A stretch of DNA of 64,000 nt from positions 19,227,332-19,291,331 of the forward strand of contig OZ020516.1 of NCBI GenBank assembly GCA_963971425.1, in the 5' to 3' direction. The notes below the pieces were generated by a model, which saw nothing but the letters and a program-made list of their open reading frames with translations, did no database searches and had not been told where the DNA came from. A program made the translations under genes and the position numbers. The DNA comes from Bryoerythrophyllum caledonicum. Lineage: Eukaryota; Streptophyta; Bryopsida; Pottiales; Pottiaceae. Shown piece after piece: positions 23,666-33,351 of this stretch. The first letter of the stretch is position 1, and each line of letters opens with the position of its first letter.

Positions 23666-23913
23666 TTATGTCGAAATAACTATCTAGATGATCCCACATG
23701 CCAAACCCTAGAAAACCAACATAAACCTAATCACACTCACAGATCACCACCTCACCTGCAGATCACAACTCCAATAGTACATGTTGTTCCGTTCACCACT
23801 TAACCTCAAGCATGCTTGAAGAGCTTCATACTCAACCAATGAAAATACACCACCGCGACAATCACCGACCCTGTCAACGGCACAACCAAACTGTAGTACC
23901 TGCAACCACAACA
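23666..23913 (-). other. Helitron interior after TFIIE-alpha exon 2
   Basis: A minus-strand open frame (VLQFGCAVDRVGDCRGG ... YYWSCDLQ) follows a TTGCAG| acceptor-like site and ends at CTGCAG|GTGAGG. It could be another captured exon or intron sequence that happens to be open. It does not match the TFIIE-alpha sequence expected after exon 2. Confidence 0.3.
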
Positions 23914-23998
23914 TTCTAAAACTCGCAACGTGCGCTTGAGCTGCTTGGGGTGAAGCCACAAGACTTTCGCCAAATCCTCTTCTTTCACCCATTGTCGC
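23914..23998 (-). pseudogene. Captured TFIIE-alpha exon 2
   Basis: After an acceptor GGTCAG|GCGAC the frame continues exon 1 with RRQWVKEEDLAKVLWLH and KQLKRTLRVLE. This is the winged-helix core of the general transcription factor IIE alpha subunit (family pattern RRQWVREEDLAK-LKLH-KQLRRTLR). The split codon AG|G (Arg) agrees exactly with the end of exon 1, so the intron (23999-24080, GT-AG) and phase are preserved. The match stops at 23914, where the family would continue FEEEKLVTRDHRRE, so the captured segment ends here. It cannot make a working TFIIE-alpha, which needs the zinc ribbon and C-terminal regions. Confidence 0.8.
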
Positions 23999-24080
23999 CT
24001 GACCGAGATAAATCCACAAGTAAGCAAATCACAACGAAGAAACGAATGCAAGCTACAAAACTTAACGGTGTAAGGTCGAC

Positions 24081-24229
24081 CTGGTGAGAGCATCCAGAAT
24101 GAAAACAACAATTCCCTTGTTATCCGACTTGTCAGACTTGCTCCGATTCGGTCCTTTGGCAGGAATCTCCTCATCATAGAAGGCCCTCGCCACTAACATC
24201 ACTAACCTCCGAAAAGGATCGATGTTCAT
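24081..24229 (-). pseudogene. Captured TFIIE-alpha exon 1
   Basis: From ATG 24229 the frame reads MNIDPFRRLVMLVARAFYDE, then KSDKSDNKGIVVFILDALT, ending at AG|GTCGAC. This is the N-terminus of plant TFIIE-alpha, whose product helps load and regulate TFIIH at RNA polymerase II promoters. It is uninterrupted for 49 codons. A TTGCAG acceptor-like site near 24296 suggests that a 5'-untranslated exon was taken as well. Only exons 1 and 2 (about 78 residues) are present, inside a Helitron and next to fragments of unrelated genes, so this is a captured copy and the full gene should be elsewhere in the genome. Confidence 0.82.
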
Positions 24230-24580
24230 CTCTCACATTAACTTCCAAGTTAAGAAACTACCTACTCCGAGGAAGAAATTCAAGCAGCACACCTGCAATA
24301 CCACACATTACAATAAGCTCAAACTTTCCAAAAGTCGCTCTCAAATCAAAGATTCACATTTGCATTACATCTGTTCCCTTCTCAGATAGTTTCTCCGCTT
24401 CAACCACTCCACTCTCAACTCTCTCGTTTCCAAAAACCTAGCTAAATCCGCACTATCACACACTAAAATAACTCCAAATCAATTTTCAGAAACCTCAACT
24501 CAAGAAAGAAAAAAACTCTATCTTCCATCCCAAATTTCCTCCAAACTCCGACTCGCAGTTTCACACCAAAACCCTCGAAC
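24230..24580. other. Intron-like filler between captured exons
   Basis: AT-rich sequence between the ClpP6 and TFIIE-alpha pieces. It probably holds the TFIIE-alpha leader intron. No other feature is seen. Confidence 0.4.
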
Positions 24581-24713
24581 TTGTATAAATGGCGAGCCCA
24601 CGAAGATGATGTGGTTGCGGAGCATGAGGGTGCTCAGGTCCACGGGGCCCGACGGCGTGATCACGGCGGGCATGATGGGAGGCGCGCCCTTCTTGGCGGC
24701 CCGGATGGCGCCG
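24581..24713 (-). pseudogene. Captured ClpP6-like exon
   Basis: After a CTGAAAG| acceptor the frame reads AKKGAPPIMPAVITPSGP and VDLSTLMLRNHIIFVGSPF, ending near CAA|GTTCGAG. Plant ClpP6, a catalytic subunit of the chloroplast Clp protease, has EAKKGNPPVMPSVMTPGGP followed by LDLSSVLFRNRIIFIGQP at the start of its mature domain, so the match is close over about 40 residues. The serine, histidine and aspartate of the active site lie in later exons that are absent, and TFIIE-alpha begins 350 bases downstream on the same strand. It is thus a single captured exon. The patch is GC-rich compared with its surroundings. Confidence 0.78.
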
Positions 24714-24817
24714 CTTTCAGTTGCAGCTCGCACGTCTCACCCATCTTGTGACCCTCAACGATCGGTTGATCTTCTTCTCAGCTCGTTGGTCTCCTGGTTG
24801 TGTAGGATGTCGTCCTT

Positions 24818-24896
24818 GGTGATGGTCCTTTTGGTCTGCTGTGTGGTGATGGTCTTCTTGGTCTGCTATGAGGTGATGGTCTTCTTGGTTTGTTGG
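24818..24896. repeat. 27-bp tandem repeat, three copies
   Basis: Units starting ggtgatggtc-tcttggtctg begin at 24818, 24845 and 24872, close to the Helitron 5' end. Confidence 0.8.
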
Positions 24897-24910
24897 AGCG
24901 GCGGATAGAC

Positions 24911-24936
24911 AGATTGTCGCCTATTATATAGGTAGA
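24911..24936 (-). other. Helitron 5' terminus
   Basis: On the minus strand A|TCTACCTATATAATAGGCG marks the 5' end; the following GACAATCTGTC run resembles plant Helitron starts. The base before TC is A, as required. Confidence 0.8.
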
Positions 24937-26584
24937 TACTACTACTAGTAGGTTGTTAGAACCTACTACTTAATGTTCATAAAATCATAAGTTGGGAGCC
25001 ATGTCACCTACCTCCGAGATCTAGTAATATTGACTACGCTCATTAACTTACCAATGGGCCATTCTGACAACGTTGAAGGGTTAAGATCTAACTTGTTATT
25101 ACCAAGATAAGCTATCAAATTACATAAGCCTTTTTTTTACTGTGTCATTTTCATGAAAATCTCACCATGTAGAAGCTGAATGTCAAATTTGTAGAGTGTG
25201 TAATTTCATGCAAATCCAAGTTTAGCAATGCAACTTATATGACATCTTTGGATGTATTGGGACGGTGAGGTGGTGACAAAAAGAAGTTGTTGCAGTTTGT
25301 AGAGACAGTATCCCTCCGGAATGCACCCAATTATCACTAAGTGCTTCCTAAAGTAACCGCTCCGATTTCGTTCCCACAGAGACCTAATGTTCTTTTCCAA
25401 ATACTCCGGATTACTAAACTTATTACAGCAAGTCGTTTATAAGTTAGCTATAATCTTTACTTACGTAGGGTAGATTCGGATCCTTCTAGAGTCCGGATTA
25501 TATACAATGGGTTCCGGAAAGTAGCTTCCGAAAGTCTGGAGGGTAGTTTGATTTGTCTTTGTTCCTCCTCAGAGAGGCTCCTAGAGTTTTGAAGCGAGTG
25601 GTCGGAGTCCACTGATCATGTTTTGTGTAAGTGGCTGGATTTTCCACTGCCCTGTGACTTTAAGTGGCTAGGCACCCACTGTCCTCAACTTATAGTGACC
25701 GAACACCACTCTCTCTACACTGCTAACCGAAGATTTGATTGTTGCTGCTAGACTTAGACTCTCACGACACCCGGAAGGCCTTCTGGATGCGGTCACACAG
25801 AGACAAGTCCGGACTACAACGACATTCCGGTAAGTAAGGTTGCGATTCTCCGGAGGAAGACTATCATCTGCAATGGGGTACTTGGTCTAGAGTATTGTGT
25901 CCGCCTTTTTCCTATCGTGGGGGAAGACTCCGGTATTGACCGGAATCTAGTTAAAACGGATTTCTCCGTGATCTAGAGATTACCAGGAACACCTCTGCAG
26001 TTCATCCCTTCCCCTCCTGGCTACTTCCGGACCCTGGAGTCTACCAGGCACCCCTCTGCAATAACCCTCTAGCTCTTCCAGGCGATCTCCTGACACAACT
26101 CCGGACCAGGTTCCCTCTCGCACACAACCGTATCACTCCACTCCGGAAGAATACTATACAACCAAACACACAAGAATGGATCCGTCGCTCACAAAGTTCC
26201 ACACATCACCCATAAGCACAAGGTAGCAAGACTAGTACGAAAAGGGTAGCATATATTTCTAAGTGAGAAGAACAAAATGAGAAGCTTTTTCCCAAAACCT
26301 CTCTACTAAGTACTAACTAAGTTCCTTCTAAACTTAGCTTTCCTCCTAGCTAACCTACGGAAAGTCCGCTAGATCTTATCTAAAAGATCCGAGAAATCCG
26401 GAAAAGTTCCAAATCGGATCTCAGATCCAAAAATCACGGAACAGTTCCGTCTCCGAAATCCCTACTCTAACTATAAAACTGGCAGTCGATTCCGTCTGCA
26501 GCCGGGTGCACTTCGGGCCCCATCGTTAATCGCTCTTGATCCGGAATCTACAACCCAAAAAAAAAAGCACAAAACCTAACTAAC
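24937..26584. other. No gene seen; tccgg-rich tract
   Basis: From about 25430 the sequence becomes rich in tccgg and ccgga steps and resembles the flank of the coding block at 26585-28648. No paired LTR or TIR was found. It may be untranslated or LTR sequence of that degraded element. Confidence 0.35.
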
Positions 26585-28648
26585 CTAAGTCGGAGCACCT
26601 GGGCCCCGATTCCTCCCACTCCTCCGGGAAGGGGAGATCTCCATCGGAACGCGTTGTTTGCCCTTCGCCTTCTTCGACATTACAGGCGACATGTTGGTCT
26701 TCCGGGTCGACGGTCTGGTTGCTGAAGTAACACCAGCCACCGGAGTCCTAGCGTCCGGCGGTGGAGGGGGTTGTTCCAGTGATCCTTCCGGAACCGGCGG
26801 TGCTGGTAGTTCCGCCGCGGAAGCTGACCTGGTCTCTTGGACCAAATCTCTGTAGCTTCTAGACGGACTCCTTGGTCCGGGCGCCAACCTCCGGGACACA
26901 GACTTGGGTGGTACCGGAAACTCGCCTTCTGCTGGAGGATCTGGCAGGCGCATATTGGGCGGCGACAGAAGATCCGGAAGCTTCTTCAGGATCTCACTCG
27001 TACTCGGATTGGGAAGTACGATACCCTCCATTGGTGTCCGAGGTGACGGAGTGTCGAGAGACTCCAGATTCGCTGAGGTGCCCGGAGCTGGAGTGGTCTT
27101 GGTCGGTGGTTCCGGAGGGGCCGTAGTTCGTGTTGGGGTCGTGGTGCCTTCCGGTCCAGGTACTGTCGGGTCTTCCGAAAGCTCCTCGGTAATGTTGTCG
27201 ACGAGCAGCTTCATCTGCTCTCAGGTCCGCCCCATCTTCTCCGCTTGATCTAGGAAAAACCGGATGATGTTGGCCCTGGTGACCTTCTCCTTCTTTTCCA
27301 CCAATTCGGTGAAGAGCCGGCTTCGGTTGATCACATCCACCGGGAATTCCAGGGCTGTCCGGACCTCTATCAGGGCCGCTGCGGACGCATTGGCCTTGGT
27401 CTCAGCCAGTTTCCGGGCCGTCACCACCAGGGCTGCCTCCGCGAGGTACTGCTTCATCTTCCTCTCCATCTCCTTACTGGCCTTATACATGGAAGAGATC
27501 TGGGTGTGCAGCGCCTTCGTGCCCATCTCCCGGCTCCGGAGTTCCTCCATCCTATTGATGGCGTCCTCCAGTCGATCGACGTCTAGACTCGGGAAGATTT
27601 GCTCCACGCTGGTGGTGATGATGAAGTTGGTCTCCTTAAGGAGCCCTACTCTCCAGCCAATATCTCGTGTGAGCTCATCCATGAGTTTGAGCTGACCCCG
27701 GAAGTCGTCCCAGTCAACCTTCCTCTTCTTTCGGTTGGTCCCTCCTGAGGGTCCGGACTCGTCCTCTCCGGATGATGCGGAGGAACTGCGGATGTCCGGA
27801 CTCTCCGTCTCGGGCTCCTTCCCCCGAGGTCTCTTTGGAGCCTTTCGGCCTTCCGAAGTGCCTGTGGTTGCTGCTTCCGGCACAGGCTCATTCCCTCCGA
27901 ACTCCTCTTCCTCCGACTAGTCCCCTCCATAACTCTAGAAGTTCAGGACTTCGTCGTACTTCCGGATCTCCGCATGCGTTAGCTGCTGGTGGTGAGCATA
28001 GAGGTGCATCACATACGAGGCGAGAGGTGTCGCTGATTTCTTCACCTTCTCGAGATTGGCCACGAGACGGCTGATCAGCTCGGTCATCAACGTTCCCTAG
28101 TCGACGACGATCTTCCCCCGGAGTGCTCCGAGGAAAGTGCAGGCCCACTTCGCCACTACCTGTCTCGGCTTTTCCGGATGGAAGACAGGGTTTGAAAACC
28201 CTAGCACGAGCTAGGCATCTAGGTGCCGAAGGTCTTGGAGGTTGTAGCCATCCTTCGGGTCCGCTAGTCCTCCGAATTCCTCCGCCAGAAACTCGTCCCG
28301 CCTTTCCACCACCTTGGTACGGCCGGCTCGGAAGTCGTATGCCTGAGACCATTCCGAGACTCTCCAGACTTCCGGATGGGCTCTCATCAGCCCCTTGTAT
28401 TTACTGTCCGGCGTCCCTACCAACTCCCGGACGTAGACCTCCTCCCAGATGCCCCAGGGGACTTCGAACAAACCCTCACAACCCATAAACTTTAGGCTCT
28501 CCTTCAGCATGCTCAGTTCGTTTGGGTCCTCTGGGATTTCCGAAAGAACGCGAGTTAAGGGAGGGAGTGCAACTGCCGGCTCTTCGTCTCTCCAGTCGCG
28601 CCCATCCCTATCCGTCTTCTTCTTCTTCGCCATCGGTACAGACTTCAT
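26585..28648 (-). pseudogene. Degraded accessory ORF block, probably retroelement
   Basis: A GC-rich minus-strand block holds three coding sections. The first begins MKSVPMAKKKKTDRDGRDWR and includes WRVSEWSQAYDF and LAEEFGG. The second is a lysine- and glutamate-rich helical, probably coiled-coil region. The third is a proline/threonine-rich tail. This order (N-terminal domain, coiled coil, low-complexity tail) loosely parallels the large accessory ORF of the Gypsy element at 7130-23474, so a retrotransposon origin is the best guess; no LTR pair or gag/pol is present. The block is broken, with about two to four interruptions. A CT-rich leader-like stretch lies upstream at about 28780-28880. 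A host gene remnant is the alternative. Confidence 0.4.
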
Positions 28649-28899
28649 GGAACTTGCCTATCACCTCACAGTCTCTCACGGTTGTCCCTGCACGCACCAA
28701 CCTCACAAAAACTCTCTCTAACGGACGCACGTCCGTTCTAACCGTCTAAGTTTCAAACCCTATCGGCAAGCGGTTCTAAAAAACCGTAAGAGTGAGAGAG
28801 GAGAGAGAGAAACAAAGAGAGTGAGAAGAGAGAAAATCTCGACACGCGAAGACGAAGTGAGAAGAAAGAGTCTCCCACCGAACCCCAGCCTTAAGTAGT

Positions 28900-30342
28900 C
28901 TGGCCGTTAGTACGGCTCATGATGACAGTTAATGGTGACCTTTCCGGCTGACGGTTCCGGATAACTGACTGCCCCAGAAATCTGGTAACTACTCCGGCTT
29001 CGTTTTTAGCAGCGTTAGGCTTAATTAGAATTTGCAGTCCGGCCCATCCAACTTTATTATTACATCAAGACTATAAACTGTATTCTAGCACAAACTATCG
29101 TAACTAATTAACTAATTTTTTTATTTTGGCCGGAATTTAAGGTTAAGTTCCGGCACCATGTGGAAACGGAGTCCCACAGAAGCTCAAGAGGCTTTCTCTT
29201 CAATTTACAATCTCAATGCTAGTTAATCGTCAATTGGTTTTTGATAAATATGCATTATGCTCTTTCCTTAAAAAGAAACATATTGACATTTTTTTAAATC
29301 ATAACAAAATAAGTAAAATGGTGACGTATATAAAGTGGTATAAAATTTGATATCACCTCTCAAAACAAAAATTAGTTAGGGTTTTAGGTTAAGGGTTTTA
29401 GGTCCAGGTCCCAGGAATAGAAATGCACCAATGTACAGTACAGTACACCGCAATACATACATTTTAACATTCATAGCAAATTTCTAATGCCAGGCATCCT
29501 TACAGTAGTACCTTGCTCACAATCAACTCCAATTACAGTGCTAATCACTGCTCTACGTAATGCGACGGCACAGTATCTCACTCTCAGACATGGATTCCTA
29601 ACATGGCATGCTTCGGTTTTGGGTGTTTGGGTATCATTGCATGTACCATGTCTAGAGGCATTATTTCAAGGAATGAGTATCAAAATCAAGGCTTGCTGGG
29701 ATTTTATTAAATCAACCATCTCAACTAACAAGCATCACCCATTGCTTCATGAACTGCATTAGACATTCCGAAGAAGGACTTCGGATGCTGTCATTCTGCA
29801 CTCAAAGTAGGACTTGCAAATGCTTTTTGGTTCTCCAGTATTCGCCTCCACTGTAAATGTTACTAATTTGAGCGGTGACTATACTTTTGTAGCCAGTTCC
29901 TGCGATCTTTGCCCTCCCATCTCAACATTTTCAGTACACTAAGGTAGGAAAACCAAAAACGGTGAAAATAAGGTGATTTGACCAGAAGGAATGGAGTTAG
30001 AAATTATGTGAAATTTTTTTGAGATGAAGAAGAAGAAATGATGAAGAATGCAAGTTGACTCGTATTTATTCCCCGTAAATAATTATCTACAATTTTTCAA
30101 AGTGGGAAGTTTGTCAAACCCCCTTCTTATATACTAGACTCTGCCAAAATTGAACGTGGTGGTATCCTTTTCTACACATGAAAACACCCAGAACGGTCCA
30201 CCAAAACCTAAAACAGTCCACCAAAAATAGTCCACCAAAACCCGGCTGGTGATGTAAAAATTATCCATTTTTGGTCTACCACCTCCTTGTTTCACTGTAA
30301 CTCTACTACACGCCTTGAGGGCATTAACCGTTTTTTATTTTC
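28900..30342. other. No gene seen
   Basis: Mixed composition with short open frames only. A brief ggttttaggttaagggtttta stretch near 29380 is low-complexity. Nothing else can be supported. Confidence 0.4.
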
Positions 30343-31029
30343 CTACCTTAATGATGTTCATTAGTGTTATGGCACCAATAGTGTAACTACCCCTATGACC
30401 TGACTTTCACTAAATGTCAATTTGTTTACATTTAGTGTTTAATGTCAAAAAAATTAGCCTAATAAAATTGCTCATAACTTTTGCATCACAACGAATTAGA
30501 AGATGTAGCATATACCGATGGAATCTCCTTGAAAAAACACATGAGCTGGTCACCTCACTCAATAGAATTGGTGCGAAATTGATAAAGATATGCCTCCTCA
30601 AACTTTCAACCAAAACTCAAGAAATTTGCCCAAATTTGCCCAAATTTGCCCGAATTTTCCCGAATTTGAAGATGGGTAAGGTGCCATTGGAAGCGTCTTT
30701 TCAAATCAATCTTAATAGGCACCAAAAACTCTCAAATTAGACAAAAATCGCCTCCAAAATCATCATTTGAAAAATCAACCTTCAAAAAATCAGCCCAACA
30801 TGGAAGGTTTGCTTTAGACATGTGGCGAGATTTGGGTGACTTGCAATGAATTGTTACATTTCCAGTACTAAATGTCAATATGTTAAAATGTAACAAGGGG
30901 AAAAGTTATAGAAATTGATAGTTAGTGTTAAAATTGACATTTAATGTTGTTACATTAGTAGGGTAATTGACATTTAGCGTTTAAGTTCGTAAATAGTGTT
31001 GCAAACACTAATGAACATCATTAGTGTAG
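30343..31029. mobile_element. TIR element, 687 bp, CACTA-like ends
   Basis: The left end CTACCTTAATGATGTTCATT and the right end (inverted) CTACACTAATGATGTTCATT match over 20 bases with two differences and extend into TAGTGTT. The 3-bp sequence TTC flanks both sides (30340-30342, 31030-31032). The interior has no transposase but contains a run of tttgcccaaa/ttcccgaatt steps at 30625-30665. A 3-bp duplication with a CTACACTA tip suggests a non-autonomous CACTA-related element. Confidence 0.6.
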
Positions 31030-31423
31030 TTCTGATGGGGTTGTTTTGGCTTTCTAAACTGGACACTTTTACATCATGACATTTTTTTTTAAAATTTACA
31101 CTTTGGGAACAAGTGTTGAACTTAGAGTGCCAAAAACAACCCCATTTGCGCTAGTGTAAACCCTTAAGACCGATGAGCTCGCGAGGCCTAGGGGAATCAA
31201 CAAATGTAATGGATCATCATCTATGGAAATGGTGCATTTCATCGCGACCTCACTTACGGACATCACTGTAGCTTGCCAATGCTTGCATTAAATTTTGTTG
31301 GCGCCGGTTGTGTAAATGCTCAACTTGCTCTTCCTCTAATTTTTCCCTTGGAGGTGACATGTAGCGCTTGCTACAAGAGTTAACGTGCCCAAATGACTTA
31401 AAAAAGTGGGCGTTAGGCCTTAA

Positions 31424-31548
31424 CCCTTTAAGGACAAGGCCCTCAGTAACCATGGGCGGAATCTACAAGGATCCTAGATGATGTTGTCCATCATCAAGGC
31501 AACAAGTACATTCTGCCCATAGTAGCTCCGGACCTCGTCCTTAAAGAC
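31424..31548. mobile_element. 125-bp TTAA fold-back element
   Basis: Flanked by TTAA at 31420-31423 and 31549-31552. The left end is CCCTTTAAGGACAAGGCC; the right end inverted is GTCTTTAAGGACGAGGTCC. It belongs to the same short family as 35482-35607 and the one split at 48662-49613. No coding capacity. TTAA target and CCC tip indicate a piggyBac-type MITE. Confidence 0.65.
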
Positions 31549-31732
31549 TTAAAGCCCTTTTACACTTCAAAATGATGCTTATAAAATATCTCAGGTCTAC
31601 AATGAAGTTTTGGGAATCTCAATCAGCCTTGAAAGGTTCATGAAGTCATGAGCACATCTACACTAACTGCCAAAGTTGATTACGGATTCTCTAAGTTTGC
31701 CATTAATCATGGAAATTAAGAAATGTGCTGAG

Positions 31733-31755
31733 AAAAAAAAAAAAAAAAAAAAAAA
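31733..31755. repeat. Poly-A run
   Basis: About 22 consecutive A. I see no retroposed gene attached to it. Confidence 0.7.
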
Positions 31756-32364
31756 GCAAGCAAGCACAATGCATATATTAGCTAGTCAAGCAGTAGGCCT
31801 ACCTGTGAAGTATGGAGGGACGCCATGCAATTCAAATGCTGCAAGCGGTGTGTGAGTAGGAAGATCTCATGCACTCAGTAATGCTCTCACTTGGACGACC
31901 ACAGAATCACATGAAGAAAGTGCTGAATTGGAAAGTTGAAATTCTGAGTGGGGTTCCTCTTCTCCAAAGATATGATGTTTTGCATCTTGGGAGCTTCTCA
32001 CTTTGCAATGGCTAGAGTACGTGCTTCTTCGAGGGTCCTTTGGCAGACAGTAGAGAACGCAACCTTACAGATGCTATGGAGAGGAAACTCTAGCTACTAG
32101 AAGTGTTGCGAAGGCATTGCAAGTTTCACAGAGTTGGGAAGCAAAGTTACGTAAGAAACGTTTGAGTGGCGTAGAGTGCAATCGTGATGGTAGACCAAGA
32201 GTGTTGTCACATGTCGACCAAAGAGCTTGTGTTCGTGCGGCCACAGCGAGAGGCTTAGAGACTGCCGCAAAAGTTGGAATTCACATGCGAGAAGAGCTCC
32301 ACATTGACGTGAGTGATACCACTTTGAGAAGGACTCTCGGTGAAGCAGGATTAAGAGCGGTAGT

Positions 32365-32544
32365 CACTACAAGGAAACAGGGTGTTCAGCAATGTTTTGA
32401 AAAAATCCTAACTTCTAAGCAACGCCCAGGGGCTTGCTTTATGAAGAAGCAACAGTTGTAGCGTGGTTTTATGTTCAAAGCAAGCCCCTAGGTGTTGCTT
32501 AGGAATTTTCAAAACGTTGCTAATCACCTTGTTTTCTTGTACAG
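32365..32544. mobile_element. CACTA-type MITE in Tc1 remnant
   Basis: Starts CACTACAAGGAAACAGGG and ends (inverted) CTGTACAAGAAAACAAGG. Flanked by AGT (32362-32364 and 32545-32547), the 3-bp duplication typical of CACTA elements. Removing it restores continuous Tc1 reading LRAVVKQKKPK. About 75% similar to the copy at 32701-32875. Confidence 0.75.
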
Positions 32545-32700
32545 AGTGAAGCAGAAGAAACCAAAGTTTGTCAGAGAGATAGATCAAGGCTTGACTTGAG
32601 ATTGCTAAGTGTCATGAACATTGGAGAGATAATGATTGGGAGCGTGTAGTATGCTCTGATGAGACCAAAATCAGTAGATTTTGCTCAGGTGGTTTGAGTT

Positions 32701-32875
32701 CACTACAAAAAAACAGGGTGTTTTAGCAACGTTTTCAAAAATTCCTAAGCAATCCCTTGGGGATTGCTTTGTACATAAAATCAGGTTATAGTTGTTGCTT
32801 CTTTTAAAAGCAAGCCCTTAGGCGTTGCTTAGAAATTTTTCAAAACTTTGCCAAACACCCTGTTTTCTTGTAGTG
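32701..32875. mobile_element. CACTA-type MITE, second copy
   Basis: 175 bp. Ends are CACTACAAAAAAACAGGGTG and inverted CACTACAAGAAAACAGGGTG, flanked by GTT (32698-32700 and 32876-32878). The interior has gcaatccc/ggcgttgctt inverted steps. No coding capacity; mobilised in trans. Confidence 0.85.
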
Positions 32876-33143
32876 GTTGGTGTTGGGTTCGTGGTGGAGA
32901 CCATCAAAACTCTAAGATAGTGAAACAAACGGTGAAGTTCGGAGGTGGTTCTGTGTTGATGTGGGGTTGCATGACATCGCAAGGTCCTCACATCATGTGC
33001 AGAATTGAAGGACGAATGAATCAACACTCATACAAGGAAATTTCATATCGTGACTTGCTTGCAACATTGTTTGCTTACGATCTCAATCCCACAAGTGTAA
33101 TTTTTCAACAAGACAACGATCCAAAACATACGGCAAGTAAATA

Positions 33144-33349
33144 GTGTGTGCATAAGTGAGTTTCTGACTTACCTTTGTATTAGGTTTGTTTTCTTGTACA
33201 GAAATATGTATAATGGACTCAGTAACTGGTAGCCCACTGTAAATGCTATCTTATGTAATTTACGGTTTCAGTTTTGCTATTTTCACTGCTCCTACATTGG
33301 CTGTTGAATACAAATGTGCAGCATCAGGAATCAGTTTTGGTAGTCAGTG
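33144..33349. other. Short spacer between Tc1 copies
   Basis: No feature is supported in this gap. Confidence 0.4.
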
Positions 33350-33351
33350 TA

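Larger units (their letters stand above)
4102..24936 (-). mobile_element. Non-autonomous Helitron with captured exons
   Basis: On the minus strand the element begins A|TCTACCTATATAATAGG at 24936 and ends with the hairpin CCCGTCG-GGA-CGACGGG, an 8-base spacer and CTAG|T at 4102. These are the standard Helitron marks: a 5' TC, a subterminal 3' hairpin, CTRR at the end, insertion between A and T, no target duplication and no terminal inverted repeat. Once the nested LTR element (7130-23474 plus one target duplication) is removed, the Helitron is about 4,485 bp. It encodes no visible Rep/helicase, so it would have relied on an autonomous partner. Inside are partial exons matching ClpP6, TFIIE-alpha and a plant golgin, all in the Helitron's own orientation, as is usual for Helitron gene capture. 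The boundaries are read directly; the classification rests on known family structure. Confidence 0.85.
32060..33143 (+). pseudogene. Decayed Tc1/mariner transposase
   Basis: Plus-strand pieces read as a Tc1-type transposase: helix-turn-helix part with ECNRDGRPRVLSHVDQRA and HIDVSDTTLRRTLGEAGLRA (32117-32364); the first catalytic region WERVVCSDETKISRF (about 32638-32680); then KFGGGSVLMWGCMTSQGP and the second catalytic motif FQQDNDPKHT (about 33105-33134). In-frame stops and two CACTA MITE insertions (32365-32544, 32701-32875) break it, and it ends before the final glutamate. It is related to, but clearly older than, the intact copy at 33665-34687. Its terminal repeats were not located. Confidence 0.8.

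Noticed and set aside
24081-24229. TFIIE-alpha as a working host gene
   Set aside because: Only the first two exons exist. The match ends mid-domain, and the locus lies inside Helitron ends beside pieces of other genes.
27264-27695. Plus-strand 143-codon ORF
   Set aside because: Antisense of the helical coding section of the degraded accessory block.
31733-31755. Poly-A tail of a retrocopy
   Set aside because: No coding or SINE-like sequence precedes it and no target duplication is visible.
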